From the NCBI GenBank assembly GCA_016182905.1, contig JACPFR010000024.1, positions 1 through 64,000 of the forward strand: a DNA stretch of 64,000 bases. The letters run 5' to 3'. The stretch comes from Elusimicrobiota bacterium (GTDB lineage: Bacteria; Elusimicrobiota; Elusimicrobia; UBA1565; UBA9628). Under the pieces are notes generated by a model that did not search any database, was not told where the DNA came from, and worked only from the letters and a program-made list of their open reading frames with translations. Positions within the stretch are counted from its first letter, which is position 1. The number at the start of each line of letters is the position of its first letter. The position numbers and the translations under genes were made by a program. This document shows positions 7,580 to 15,971 of the stretch, in pieces.

Positions 7580-9524
7580 TCGAGCGCGCGTCGGCTCGGA
7601 GGCCGTCGTCGCCGCGGTGCTCGCGGCGGCGGTCGTCGTGCTCCTCGGAGGCGCCTGGGCGCGCGGCCTGACGGTGTTCTGGAGCGACCTCACCTACCTG
7701 CACCACGGCTGGCGCTCCGCGCCCGCCATGCTCGTCGCGGCCGGACGAGCGCCGCTCTGGGAGCCCTCGCTCTATTTCGGCATGCCGATGGCGGCCTCCA
7801 TGCAGGGCGGCTTGTTCTATCCGGGAACGGTCTTCTACTACCTGTTCGGCTTCGCGACCGCGACCGCGCTGTTCCAAGCCGTTCATCTGTTCACGGCCGG
7901 CTGGCTGTGCGCGCTGTGGCTGCGCTCCTGCCGCCTGACCTGGGGAGCGAGCCTCGGCGGAGCCGTTTTATTCGCGTTCGGCGGAGTGATGATCGCCCGC
8001 CTCCCTTTCTTGAATCATCTTGCCGTGTTGACGTGGGCGCCCGCTCTCGCCCTTTTCTTCCGCCGGCCGGTCCCGCTGGCGCTCGCTCTGACGATGATGG
8101 TCCTCGCCGGCTACCCGACCTTCATCCCCGGCTGCGCCGCCGCCGCGTGGGCCGTCGCTTACGCCGCGCGCGGCAAGGGCTGGTCGTGGAGCGGCGGGGC
8201 GCGCGACTGGGGGGCCGCGGCCCTCTTGTCGGGGATCCTGGCCGCTCCGCAACTCCTCCCGGGTCTGGAGCTCGCCGCGAACTCCCGGCGCTCGACCGGC
8301 GTCGGCCTCGAGGAGGCTCTCACCTGGGGCTTCTCGCCCGCCGACCTGCTCCAGTGGGTCGGCCCCCTCGCGATCGGCATGAAGGATTTTCATCCCGCGG
8401 TCGACTGGGTCCTGTGCGTGTATCTCGGGCTCGCGGGCGCGGCGGCCGCGGCGTACGGCGCCCTCGTCCTGCCGCGGCGCCGCGCGCTCGTCCTCGGCGC
8501 CGCCGTGATCGCCGTCGTCGTGCTCACGCTCGGCGCGTCGACCCCGCTTTCCGCGGCGATGTGGCGCGGATTCCCGCCGCTCCGCTTCGTGCGTTATCCG
8601 GGCAACCTCGCCTACATCGCGCTCCTTCCGCTGGCCGCGCTGGCCGCGGCCGGGTTCTCGGGCCGGCGGTTCGGTCCGGCGCTCGTGCTCGCCTCGGCCC
8701 TCGAGCTCCTGGTCCTCGGCCGGGGCGCCACGCCGCTGGCGACGCGCGGCCTGTTCGTCCAGCCGGGGCCCCTCGTGTGGAACCTGCAGCAGAATCTGGG
8801 GGATGCGCGCTACCTGATCTCCCCGAAGGCCCTGCAGGCCGCGAAAGGCGCCGATATTTTCGACTGGAAGCAGCGTCTGTACGGTCTGACCAACGCGCCC
8901 TATCGCCTGCGCGCCGCCGCCAACTTCGGCGAGCCCCTGGTCCCCGCGGCGTCGTACGCCGCGATGGACGCCTTGCTGAGCCTGCCCAGCGCCGACGCGG
9001 CCGCGGCCTGGATGCCGTGGATCGGAGCCTCGCGCCTCCTGACCCCGGAGCCGCCGTCCTCTCCGCGCCTGGCGCCCGCGGCGCGGGCCCTCTGGAGCAT
9101 CTCCGGGCTCCGCTCGACCCCCGTGTCTCTGGCGTACCGCCTGACGGCGAAGGAGGGCGCGGCGCTCCCCGCCGCTTGGCCGGCGGCGCCTCCGGACGCG
9201 ACGCGCTCGCCGCTCGCCGTGCGCCGCGAACGCGAGGACCGCTTCGAGGTGTCCGGCGAAGGCGAGGGCTGGGCTTTCGTCGCCGAGCCGCGCTTCCCGG
9301 GCTGGACGACCGTGCTCTCCGTCCCCGGCGGCGAGCGGCGCGTGATCCCGCTCCCGGCGCTCGGCGCCTTCCAGAAGGTCGAGACGCCCCCGGGGCCGTG
9401 GACTTTGCGCTGGAGCTACGAGCCCGGGCCGTGGCGCCTCGGCCTCCTGCTCGCGGCCTTCGCGTGGATTATGCTCTCCCGGTCTTGGTATCATCGAGCC
9501 GTCGCCACTGGAGAGACTCGATGA
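7569..9524 (+). CDS. YfhO-like polytopic membrane protein (GT-C type), first of a tandem pair
   Basis: A 651-residue protein with many transmembrane helices through about residue 380, a soluble periplasmic-type C-terminal domain (about 390-610), and a final hydrophobic helix. The segment around residues 55-90 (APLWEPSLYFGMPMAASMQGGLFYPG) is the recognisable YfhO/GT-C motif: W-x-P...G.P....G.FYP. YfhO-family proteins transfer sugars from lipid-linked donors (in Bacillus, onto lipoteichoic acid, working with a GT2 that makes the donor). Several GT2 dolichol-phosphate-type enzymes in the window could supply such donors. The donor and acceptor here are unknown. Its stop overlaps the start of a paralogue. 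Confidence 0.7.
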   Translation: MNADRARVGSEAVVAAVLAAAVVVLLGGAWARGLTVFWSDLTYLHHGWRSAPAMLVAAGRAPLWEPSLYFGMPMAASMQGGLFYPGTVFYYLFGFATATALFQAVHLFTAGWLCALWLRSCRLTWGASLGGAVLFAFGGVMIARLPFLNHLAVLTWAPALALFFRRPVPLALALTMMVLAGYPTFIPGCAAAAWAVAYAARGKGWSWSGGARDWGAAALLSGILAAPQLLPGLELAANSRRSTGVGLEEALTWGFSPADLLQWVGPLAIGMKDFHPAVDWVLCVYLGLAGAAAAAYGALVLPRRRALVLGAAVIAVVVLTLGASTPLSAAMWRGFPPLRFVRYPGNLAYIALLPLAALAAAGFSGRRFGPALVLASALELLVLGRGATPLATRGLFVQPGPLVWNLQQNLGDARYLISPKALQAAKGADIFDWKQRLYGLTNAPYRLRAAANFGEPLVPAASYAAMDALLSLPSADAAAAWMPWIGASRLLTPEPPSSPRLAPAARALWSISGLRSTPVSLAYRLTAKEGAALPAAWPAAPPDATRSPLAVRREREDRFEVSGEGEGWAFVAEPRFPGWTTVLSVPGGERRVIPLPALGAFQKVETPPGPWTLRWSYEPGPWRLGLLLAAFAWIMLSRSWYHRAVATGETR

Positions 9525-11362
9525 CCCGCCGGGACCTCATCGTCGTCGGAGGCCTCGCGGCCGCCGTGCTCGCGCTGACCGCGTGCGTCTGGGCGCGCCC
9601 CGGGCGGGCGTTCTTCAACCACGGCGACCTGTACGCCTACCATTGGCCGCTGCGTCATCACACCGCCGCGACCCTGATCGAGGGCCGCCTTCCGTTCTGG
9701 GACCCCTACATCATGCTCGGCGTGCCGCACGCGGCCAACCCGCAGACCGCCTTGTTCTATCCCGCGTCCGTGCTGGGCTTCCTGCTCCCCGCCGTGACGG
9801 CTCTGGTCTGGGACCAGGTCCTGCACCTGCTGTGGGCCGGGCTCGGCGCGTATCTCCTGGCCCGCTCCGCGCGCGCGCCCCGCGCCGCGTCCGCCGCGCT
9901 GGCGGCGGCCTACGCGCTCTCGCCCTTCCTGATCTACCGCGTGACCGCGGGCATACCGACCTTGATCGCCGCGCTGTCCTGGGCGCCCTGGGCCTGGCTC
10001 GCGTGGCTCTCGGGCCCGGCGCCTCTTCTGGCCGCCGTCTTCGCGCTCCAGTTCCTGTCCGGCCATCCGCAGTTCCTCGTCGTCAACGCGGCCGCCATGG
10101 GCCTCTGGTCCCTGGCGAAGCCCGCGCGGCTGGCGCTGTGGGCGCGCCTGGCCGCCGGCGCGGCGGGGGCGCTGGCGCTGGCCGCCGTGCAGTGGATGCC
10201 GACGCTCGAGCTGCTGCGCGGGTCCAACCGCTCCGGCTGGCCGGAACAGTTCCGGGCCGCCTACTCCCTTCGCCCGCGGGACCTGCTGCTGTGGCTGTCG
10301 CCCGGCGCCTTCGGCACGCCGCTCAACGGGGGCTGGGACGACGCGATCAGCGTGTTCTATGAGAGCGGGGGCGTGTGGCTGGGGTGCGCGGTCTTGGCGC
10401 TCGCGGCCGGAGGGCTGCTGCGGGGCCGCGCGCGGCTCGGACCGGTCCTGCTCGTCGTCTCCGGCGCCGTCCTCGCTCTCGGCGCCAACGGCCCGCTCGC
10501 GCCGGTGCTGAACGCGCCCGGCTTCTCCTTCATGCGCACGCCGTCGCGCTGGTCGTTCCTCGCCCTGTGGGGCCTCTGGCTGCTCGCGGGCGCGGGCGGG
10601 CGCGCGCTGGCCTCGTCGCGGAAGACGGCGGCGGCGCTGGCCGTCCTGCCGCTCGTCGTCGCCGCCGAGCTGCTGGTCTGGGACTCGGGCTTCGTCCGGT
10701 CCGCCGCCGCGAGCGCGTTCACGAAGGCGAGCCCCGCCGTGGCCGCGGCTTTGGCCGGGCGGAACGCGCGGATGCTCACCGATCCCGCGCTCGCCAATCC
10801 GAACAAGGCGGCCGCCTATCGGATGCGCAACGCCAACGGCTACGAGGCGTTTTACCCGGCGAGCGCCGCCGTCTGGGCCGCGGAGGCCGAAGGCGAGCCG
10901 GCCGCGGACCCGAGCTGGGTGCTGGTGTCCCGCTGGAAGTCCGAGGCCGCGACGCGGGCGGGCGTGGCCGCGCGGCTGACCGTGCGCGGCATCGAGACGC
11001 GCGGCGACGCCTGGCCGCTGGCCGCTTTCCTCGACGCGCGGGGCGCCCGCGTGACCCCCGACCCGGTCCTCGAGATCCCGCGCCCCGAGCGTTGGCGCGT
11101 CACCGGCGCCGTCCCCGCGGGCGCCGTCGCCGTGGCTCTCGCCGAGACCCGCTGGCCCGGCTGGCGCGCGTCGGTGGACGGCCGCGCGGCGCCGCTGGCG
11201 CCCTGGGGGCCGGCGTTCCAGTCCGTGGCGCTGACCGGAGACGCCGACCTCGACCTGCGCTTCGATTTCGCGCCGTCGATGTGGTTCTGGTGGGCGGCCG
11301 TGTCGGCCGCGGCCTGGGGCTTCTGGTTCGCGGCGCTGCTGCGCCGCGCGGAGGCCGCGTGA
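9521..11362 (+). CDS. YfhO-like polytopic membrane protein (GT-C type), second of a tandem pair
   Basis: A 613-residue paralogue of the preceding gene, started by the ATG that overlaps its stop codon (ATGA at 9521-9524). The same N-terminal motif is present: GRLPFWDPYIMLGVPHAAN followed by ALFYPASVLGF. Multiple transmembrane helices fill residues 1-400, then comes a soluble domain ending in a Trp-rich segment (RWPGWRASVDGRAAPL..., about 530-560) that recurs in the first copy (FPGWTTVLSV), and a last membrane helix. The pair probably arose by tandem duplication and diverged, which suggests two different sugar transfers in the same pathway. Confidence 0.7.
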   Translation: MTRRDLIVVGGLAAAVLALTACVWARPGRAFFNHGDLYAYHWPLRHHTAATLIEGRLPFWDPYIMLGVPHAANPQTALFYPASVLGFLLPAVTALVWDQVLHLLWAGLGAYLLARSARAPRAASAALAAAYALSPFLIYRVTAGIPTLIAALSWAPWAWLAWLSGPAPLLAAVFALQFLSGHPQFLVVNAAAMGLWSLAKPARLALWARLAAGAAGALALAAVQWMPTLELLRGSNRSGWPEQFRAAYSLRPRDLLLWLSPGAFGTPLNGGWDDAISVFYESGGVWLGCAVLALAAGGLLRGRARLGPVLLVVSGAVLALGANGPLAPVLNAPGFSFMRTPSRWSFLALWGLWLLAGAGGRALASSRKTAAALAVLPLVVAAELLVWDSGFVRSAAASAFTKASPAVAAALAGRNARMLTDPALANPNKAAAYRMRNANGYEAFYPASAAVWAAEAEGEPAADPSWVLVSRWKSEAATRAGVAARLTVRGIETRGDAWPLAAFLDARGARVTPDPVLEIPRPERWRVTGAVPAGAVAVALAETRWPGWRASVDGRAAPLAPWGPAFQSVALTGDADLDLRFDFAPSMWFWWAAVSAAAWGFWFAALLRRAEAA

Positions 11363-12351
11363 GCCGGAAGAAAGTCCTGTCGGGCGTCGTCGCCTTCACG
11401 ATCACGGGTCTCTTCCTGTGGCTGGCCCTGCGCAAGGTCGAGTTCGCGGCGCTCGCCGAGGCGCTCAAGTCGGCGCGCGTCGGCTGGCTGATCCCGATGA
11501 TCGCCATCGTCTATCTCGACCTCCTCGTGCGCGCCGCGCGCTGGCGGGTGCTGCTCTCCCGCGCGCGCGAGCGGCCCGCGCCGGTGTGGGACCTGTTCAA
11601 GCTCGAGGCCATCGGCCTCGCCGTCAACAACGTCCTGCTGCTGCGCCTCGGCGAGCTGGCGCGAGCCGGCCTGGCGGCCCGCCGCCTCGGGATCCCGGCC
11701 GCCGCCGCCCTGGCGAGCGTGGCCATCGAGCGGGCGCTCGACGTGGCCGCCCTCCTGACCATCTTCGTGCTCGCCACCCGGTTGGCGCCCGGCATCGCCC
11801 CGGCGCAGGTCGTGCAGGGGGCGCTGCTGCTGCTCGCCGGCGCGATCGCGGCCCTGATCGTCCTGGCGGCGGCGGAGAGCTCGCTGGCGCCCGACGGCTT
11901 CGCGGAGAAGCGTCTTCGCCCCTGGCCGAAGCTCCACCGCTTCGTCGAGCAGCTGGCCTTGGGCGCCGCGGTGCTGCGCTCTCCCGCCGCGGCCGCCTGG
12001 GCGTCCGTGCTGAGCCTCGCGCTGTGGACCGTGGACGCGGCGCTGTACTGGACGGCGGCGTACGCGCTCGGCCTGGGCGGGATCATGGACTACCCGCGCG
12101 CGGTGCTGACTCTGTCGTGGGCCGGCGCGAGCTCGGCGATCCCGGCCGCCCCCGGCGCGATCGGCACCTTCGAGGCCGTCGTCGCTTCGATCCTGGAGAA
12201 GTTCGGCGCCGCGCCGGAGCTCGCCCTGGCCTACGCGCTGATGACCCATATGATCATGTATCTTCTGGTGACCGTCACCGGTCTCGTGTTCCTGTCGCGC
12301 GAGGGCGTGTCCCTCGCGACGCTGAGCGAGGAGGTCGAGCGCGGCAAATGA
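11359..12351 (+). CDS. lysylphosphatidylglycerol synthase TM-type / UPF0104 family membrane protein
   Basis: A 330-residue polytopic protein. The GTG start at 11359 overlaps the upstream stop (GTGA); reading from it gives MSRKKVLSGVVAFTITGLFL and a first transmembrane helix. The conserved family features are visible: RAARWRVLL (about 54-62), NNVLLLRLGELARAGLAARRLGI (about 93-115) and ERALDVAALL (about 126-135), followed by a Gly/Ala-rich AAPGAIGTFEAVV (about 265-277). The family includes the flippase part of MprF and glycan-associated membrane proteins such as AglD. It may flip or assist a lipid-linked intermediate in this polysaccharide locus; that role is inferred from context. Confidence 0.75.
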   Translation: MSRKKVLSGVVAFTITGLFLWLALRKVEFAALAEALKSARVGWLIPMIAIVYLDLLVRAARWRVLLSRARERPAPVWDLFKLEAIGLAVNNVLLLRLGELARAGLAARRLGIPAAAALASVAIERALDVAALLTIFVLATRLAPGIAPAQVVQGALLLLAGAIAALIVLAAAESSLAPDGFAEKRLRPWPKLHRFVEQLALGAAVLRSPAAAAWASVLSLALWTVDAALYWTAAYALGLGGIMDYPRAVLTLSWAGASSAIPAAPGAIGTFEAVVASILEKFGAAPELALAYALMTHMIMYLLVTVTGLVFLSREGVSLATLSEEVERGK

Positions 12352-13370
12352 AGCTGAGCCTTCTCGGCGTACTGGCGTGCCCCGTCTGCGGCGGCGACCT
12401 CAAGTTCTCCGTCCTCGAGTCCTATCCGCGCCACGACACCGAGGTCGAGGAGGCCGCGCTCGCCTGCAAGCTGTGCGCCCGGGAATACCCGGTGACCGGC
12501 GGCGTGCCGCGCCTGCGTCCTCCGGACCCGGTCGCGCGCGCGACGGCCAAGACGCGCGACGCGTTCGGCTGGGAATGGCTGCGCTATCCCGGCTCGCTGC
12601 CCGGCGACAAGGAGACCTTCCTCGAGGAGACGATGATCCCGCCGCACGAGTTCGCGGGCAAGCTCGTCCTCGACGCGGGCTGCGGCATGGGCCGCTACAG
12701 CGCGGTCGCGCTCGAGCTCGGCGCCGACGTCGTCGCAATCGACATGTCCGAGAGCCTGATCCGCGTGGCGGAGCGCGCGCGCTCCCAGCCGAAGCTCCAC
12801 CCCGTCGAGGGCGACCTGCTCCACCCGCCGTTCAAGAAAGGGATATTCGACGTCGTCTACAGCCAGGGCGTCCTGCACCACACGGCCGACACGCGCGCCG
12901 CGTTCAAGGCCGTGGCCGCCCTCGTCAAGCCGCGCGGCCTCCTCTCGGTCTGGCTGTACGGCAAAGCCGGGCGCTTCTCCGATTTCGCGACGAACCCCCT
13001 CAAGCCCGGCCGCGACTGGATCGCGAAGCACCGGCGCCTCGCCTGGTGGATCGTGCTCCTGCGCCACGTCGTCAGCGACTTCGTCCGCGTGTTCACGACC
13101 CGCCTGCCGGTGTCGCTCGTCTACGCGCTGTGCCGTCCGCTGACCTGGCTCGGCGCGGTGCCCGGCCTGAAGTGGTTCACCTACTCGGTGGACCCGCGCT
13201 ATCAGGTGCGCCTCATCGAGAACTTCGACTGGATCTCGCCGCCCTATCAGTGGCACCACACGAAGGAGGAGCTGCTGCGCTGGTACGCCGAGGCGGGTTT
13301 CTCCGTCGTCAACGTCCTGCCGCACGGGCTCGTGCCCAAGCCCGGCGCGCTCGGCCGCAGGAATCGATGA
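12348..13370 (+). CDS. SAM-dependent methyltransferase with N-terminal Trm112-like zinc ribbon
   Basis: A 340-residue protein. Residues 1-60 form a Trm112-like zinc ribbon with CPVCGG and CKLC pairs. The class I methyltransferase core follows, with motif I VLDAGCGMGRYS (about 105-116), the acidic end of strand beta2 at VVAIDMSES and motif IV DVVYSQGVLHHT (about 166-178). The C-terminal 120 residues are not obviously part of the core and have two moderately hydrophobic stretches, perhaps a membrane-associated helix. It likely methylates a sugar or lipid-linked intermediate of the polysaccharide; the substrate is unknown. ATG overlaps the upstream stop. Confidence 0.8.
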   Translation: MKLSLLGVLACPVCGGDLKFSVLESYPRHDTEVEEAALACKLCAREYPVTGGVPRLRPPDPVARATAKTRDAFGWEWLRYPGSLPGDKETFLEETMIPPHEFAGKLVLDAGCGMGRYSAVALELGADVVAIDMSESLIRVAERARSQPKLHPVEGDLLHPPFKKGIFDVVYSQGVLHHTADTRAAFKAVAALVKPRGLLSVWLYGKAGRFSDFATNPLKPGRDWIAKHRRLAWWIVLLRHVVSDFVRVFTTRLPVSLVYALCRPLTWLGAVPGLKWFTYSVDPRYQVRLIENFDWISPPYQWHHTKEELLRWYAEAGFSVVNVLPHGLVPKPGALGRRNR

Positions 13371-14482
13371 AGCCCGCGCCGACGAAGGTCGTCATGGTCA
13401 GCGCCGGCTTCTGGCCCGCCGTGGGCGGCGCGGAGCGGCAGGCCCTCGAGCTCTCCCGCGCCCTGCGCGCCCGCGGCGTCGAAGCGAGCGTCCTCACGCG
13501 CCGCGTCGGCGGCGCCGCCCCGCGCGAGGAGGTCCACGGCGTGCCGGTGCGGCGCCTGCGCGTGTACGGGACCGGCGCGCTCGACTCGCTGTGCTTCCTC
13601 TTCGGCGCCCTCGGCTGGCTGCTCAAGCACGGGGGGGAGTACGACGCGATCCACGCCCACCTCGCCGGCTCGCCCGCGCTGGCGGCCGCCCTGGCCGGAC
13701 GCTGGCTGGGCAAGCCCGTGCTGGTCAAGCTCGGCGGCGGCCGCGGCATCGGCGAGCTCGCCGCCTCCTCGCGCACCGCCCTCGGCCGGGCGAAGCTGCG
13801 CCTGCTGACCTTGCTCAGGCCTCGCTTCCTCGCCGTGGTGCCGGACCTCGCCGCCGAGGCGCGGGAGCATCTCGGCGGCGCCGATATCGAGGTCCTGCCC
13901 AACGGCGTGGATGCGGACCGGTTCAAAGCGGTCTCTCCGGAGGAGAAACGGGCCCTGCGCGCCCGCCTGGGCTGGAGCGGGACGGTCTTCCTCTACACCG
14001 GGCGCCTGTCGTGGGAGAAGCGGCTGCCGTGGTTCGCGAAGGTCTGGGAGGAGGCGACGAAGGGCCGCGAGGCGACCCTGGTCCTCGTCGGAGACGGACC
14101 CGAGGTCATCGCGCGGAGCGAACGCGTCCGCGTCCTGCCGTCCGTCGACGACGCCGCGGGCCTCTACGCCGCGGCGGACGCCTTCGTGCTCCCGTCCGTC
14201 TCCGAGGGGCTGTCGAACTCTTTGCTCGAGGCGATGGCCTCCGGGCTGCCCGTCGTCGCGAGCGCAGTGGGGGGGACGGCGCAGATATTGGAGGACGGTA
14301 AGACGGGCCTGTTGTTCGGCAAGGACGATGAAAAGAAAGCGATCCAACAAATAGAACGGATTTTGAACGACAACGAATCGAGGACTCGTATAGGTGCCGC
14401 GGCGAGGCTCGAGGTCGAGCGACGGTACGCGATGCCCATCGTCGTGGAACGGCTATTGGACCTTTACCGGGAAAATCCATGA
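13367..14482 (+). CDS. glycosyltransferase family 4 (GT-B fold)
   Basis: A 371-residue cytoplasmic or membrane-associated glycosyltransferase. The N-terminal acceptor domain has FWPAVGGAERQALELSRAL (Gly-rich loop typical of GT4). The C-terminal nucleotide-sugar domain has LPNGVDADRF (about 176-185), YTGRLSWEKRL (about 205-215), LVLVGDGPE and the retaining-transferase signature EGLSNSLLEAMASGLPVVAS with the two conserved Glu residues. It adds a sugar to the growing lipid-linked oligosaccharide with retention of configuration. The last 190 bases or so are visibly more A/T-rich than the rest of the gene. ATGA overlaps join it to both neighbours. Confidence 0.9.
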   Translation: MKPAPTKVVMVSAGFWPAVGGAERQALELSRALRARGVEASVLTRRVGGAAPREEVHGVPVRRLRVYGTGALDSLCFLFGALGWLLKHGGEYDAIHAHLAGSPALAAALAGRWLGKPVLVKLGGGRGIGELAASSRTALGRAKLRLLTLLRPRFLAVVPDLAAEAREHLGGADIEVLPNGVDADRFKAVSPEEKRALRARLGWSGTVFLYTGRLSWEKRLPWFAKVWEEATKGREATLVLVGDGPEVIARSERVRVLPSVDDAAGLYAAADAFVLPSVSEGLSNSLLEAMASGLPVVASAVGGTAQILEDGKTGLLFGKDDEKKAIQQIERILNDNESRTRIGAAARLEVERRYAMPIVVERLLDLYRENP

Positions 14483-15969
14483 GTCGGGGCGATCGCTTCG
14501 CGAATAGCGTGGCATGGGGCCTCGCCGGCCAGGGGGCGGTCGCGGCGATCAACCTCCTCGTCATCCCGCGTCTCGTCCACGGCTTCGGCGTCGAGGCGTA
14601 CGGCCTGTACCTCCTGATGCAGTCGGCCGCGGGCTGGGCCGCCGCGGTGCACTTCGGCGCGGGGGCGGGGCTCGTGCGCTTCGCGGCTCAGGCCCACGCC
14701 GAGGGCAAGCGCGGGATGCTCGACGACTCCCTGCGCCACGGGGCGCTCCTCATCATCGGAGGCGCGGCGCTGGGCGCCCTCGTCCTCTGGACCGCCGCGC
14801 CCGCCCTCGTCGGCGGCATCTTCGCCGTCCCGGACTACTACCGCGCGCACGGCGCCTGGATGATCCGCGCGGCCGCACTCGGCGCCGTCTTCGCCTCGGT
14901 GACGGCGTGGGCCGCCGCCGCCTTCCAGGGCCTGCACCATTTCCAGTGGCAGTCCGCCGCGGCGGTCCTGCAGGGCCTGCTGATCCCCGTCGGCGTCCTC
15001 GCCGCGCTGTCCGTCGGCCGCGGCCTCGGCGCGGCGGCGGCCTCCTTCGTCGCGGCGCACGCGTTAGTCGCCCTGTTCGCGGTCTTCGGCCTGACGCGCG
15101 TCCGCCGCGCGATCCCCGACCACGGCGGGCGCCTGACCTTCGCCGCCTTCGTCCGCTATTCGATCGGTTTCTGGCCGGTGTCGCTGGCGCAGCTCGTCAG
15201 CGGCCAGCTCGACCGCGCCTTCGTCGCCGGGCTGCGCTCCATGTCCGAGTTCACCTTGTACGCCGTGCCCGCCAGCGTGCTCTCCCGCGTGCAGTCCCTG
15301 CCGGTGACCGCGGCCGCCGCGCTCGTGCCCGTCATGGGCGGCCTCGCGGCGCACGAGGGGCCGGAGGCCGCCGCGCGCCCGTACCTGCGCGCCTCGCGGA
15401 CGCTGATCGGACTGATCGCCCCGGCCTACGCCCTGCTGTTCTGCCTGATGCCGCAGTTCCTCTCCCTCTGGCTCGGCGGCAGCTTCGGCGACACGAGCGT
15501 GTGGCCCGCCCGCCTGCTCGTCGCCACGCAGGCGGTCGCGCTGTTCTCCTATCTGCCCAACTCCGTCGCGGCGGGGCGCAAGGACGGCTGGTGGTCCTCG
15601 ACGGCGGCCTGGGCTCAGGCCCTGGTCTGCCTCGCGCTATGGCCGTGGACGATCCCGCGCTGGGGCCTGCTCGGCGCGGCGTTCGGCGGCCTCGTCGCGC
15701 AGGCGCTCGCCGCCGTCGTGTTCGTCTCGTTCGTGCACGCGCGCCTGCTCGGCCTGACCTGGGTCCGCTTCGCGCGGGAGACCTTGGTCCCGGCCTCAGC
15801 CGCCTCGGCCGTCCTGATCGCGATCGTCTGGCCCCTGAGAACGCGCGTGACGGGCTGGGTCTCCTTCTTCGCCTTGTGCGCGGCGGCGGGGGCCTGTTAC
15901 ACTATCGTCTTCTGGCGCCTGCTCCCCAAGGAAGACCGTCATTTCCTGCGGTCGCGGCTTCCCTTCTAA
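14479..15969 (+). CDS. Wzx-like polysaccharide flippase (MOP superfamily)
   Basis: A 496-residue polytopic membrane protein with about twelve to fourteen hydrophobic helices. The N-terminus (RFANSVAWGLAGQGAVAAINLLVIPRLVHGFGVEAYGLYLLMQS) is typical of polysaccharide exporters: a polar start, helix 1, then the G-x-x-x-Y-G-x-Y/L turn. The QLDRAFVAGLRSMSEFTLYAVP segment matches the conserved D-x-x-x-x-G...G.Y motif of the second half. It would flip undecaprenyl-linked repeat units to the periplasm for the Wzy-like protein. ATG overlaps the GT4 stop; the asparagine synthase follows by 2 nt. Confidence 0.88.
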   Translation: MSRGDRFANSVAWGLAGQGAVAAINLLVIPRLVHGFGVEAYGLYLLMQSAAGWAAAVHFGAGAGLVRFAAQAHAEGKRGMLDDSLRHGALLIIGGAALGALVLWTAAPALVGGIFAVPDYYRAHGAWMIRAAALGAVFASVTAWAAAAFQGLHHFQWQSAAAVLQGLLIPVGVLAALSVGRGLGAAAASFVAAHALVALFAVFGLTRVRRAIPDHGGRLTFAAFVRYSIGFWPVSLAQLVSGQLDRAFVAGLRSMSEFTLYAVPASVLSRVQSLPVTAAAALVPVMGGLAAHEGPEAAARPYLRASRTLIGLIAPAYALLFCLMPQFLSLWLGGSFGDTSVWPARLLVATQAVALFSYLPNSVAAGRKDGWWSSTAAWAQALVCLALWPWTIPRWGLLGAAFGGLVAQALAAVVFVSFVHARLLGLTWVRFARETLVPASAASAVLIAIVWPLRTRVTGWVSFFALCAAAGACYTIVFWRLLPKEDRHFLRSRLPF

Positions 15970-15971
15970 AA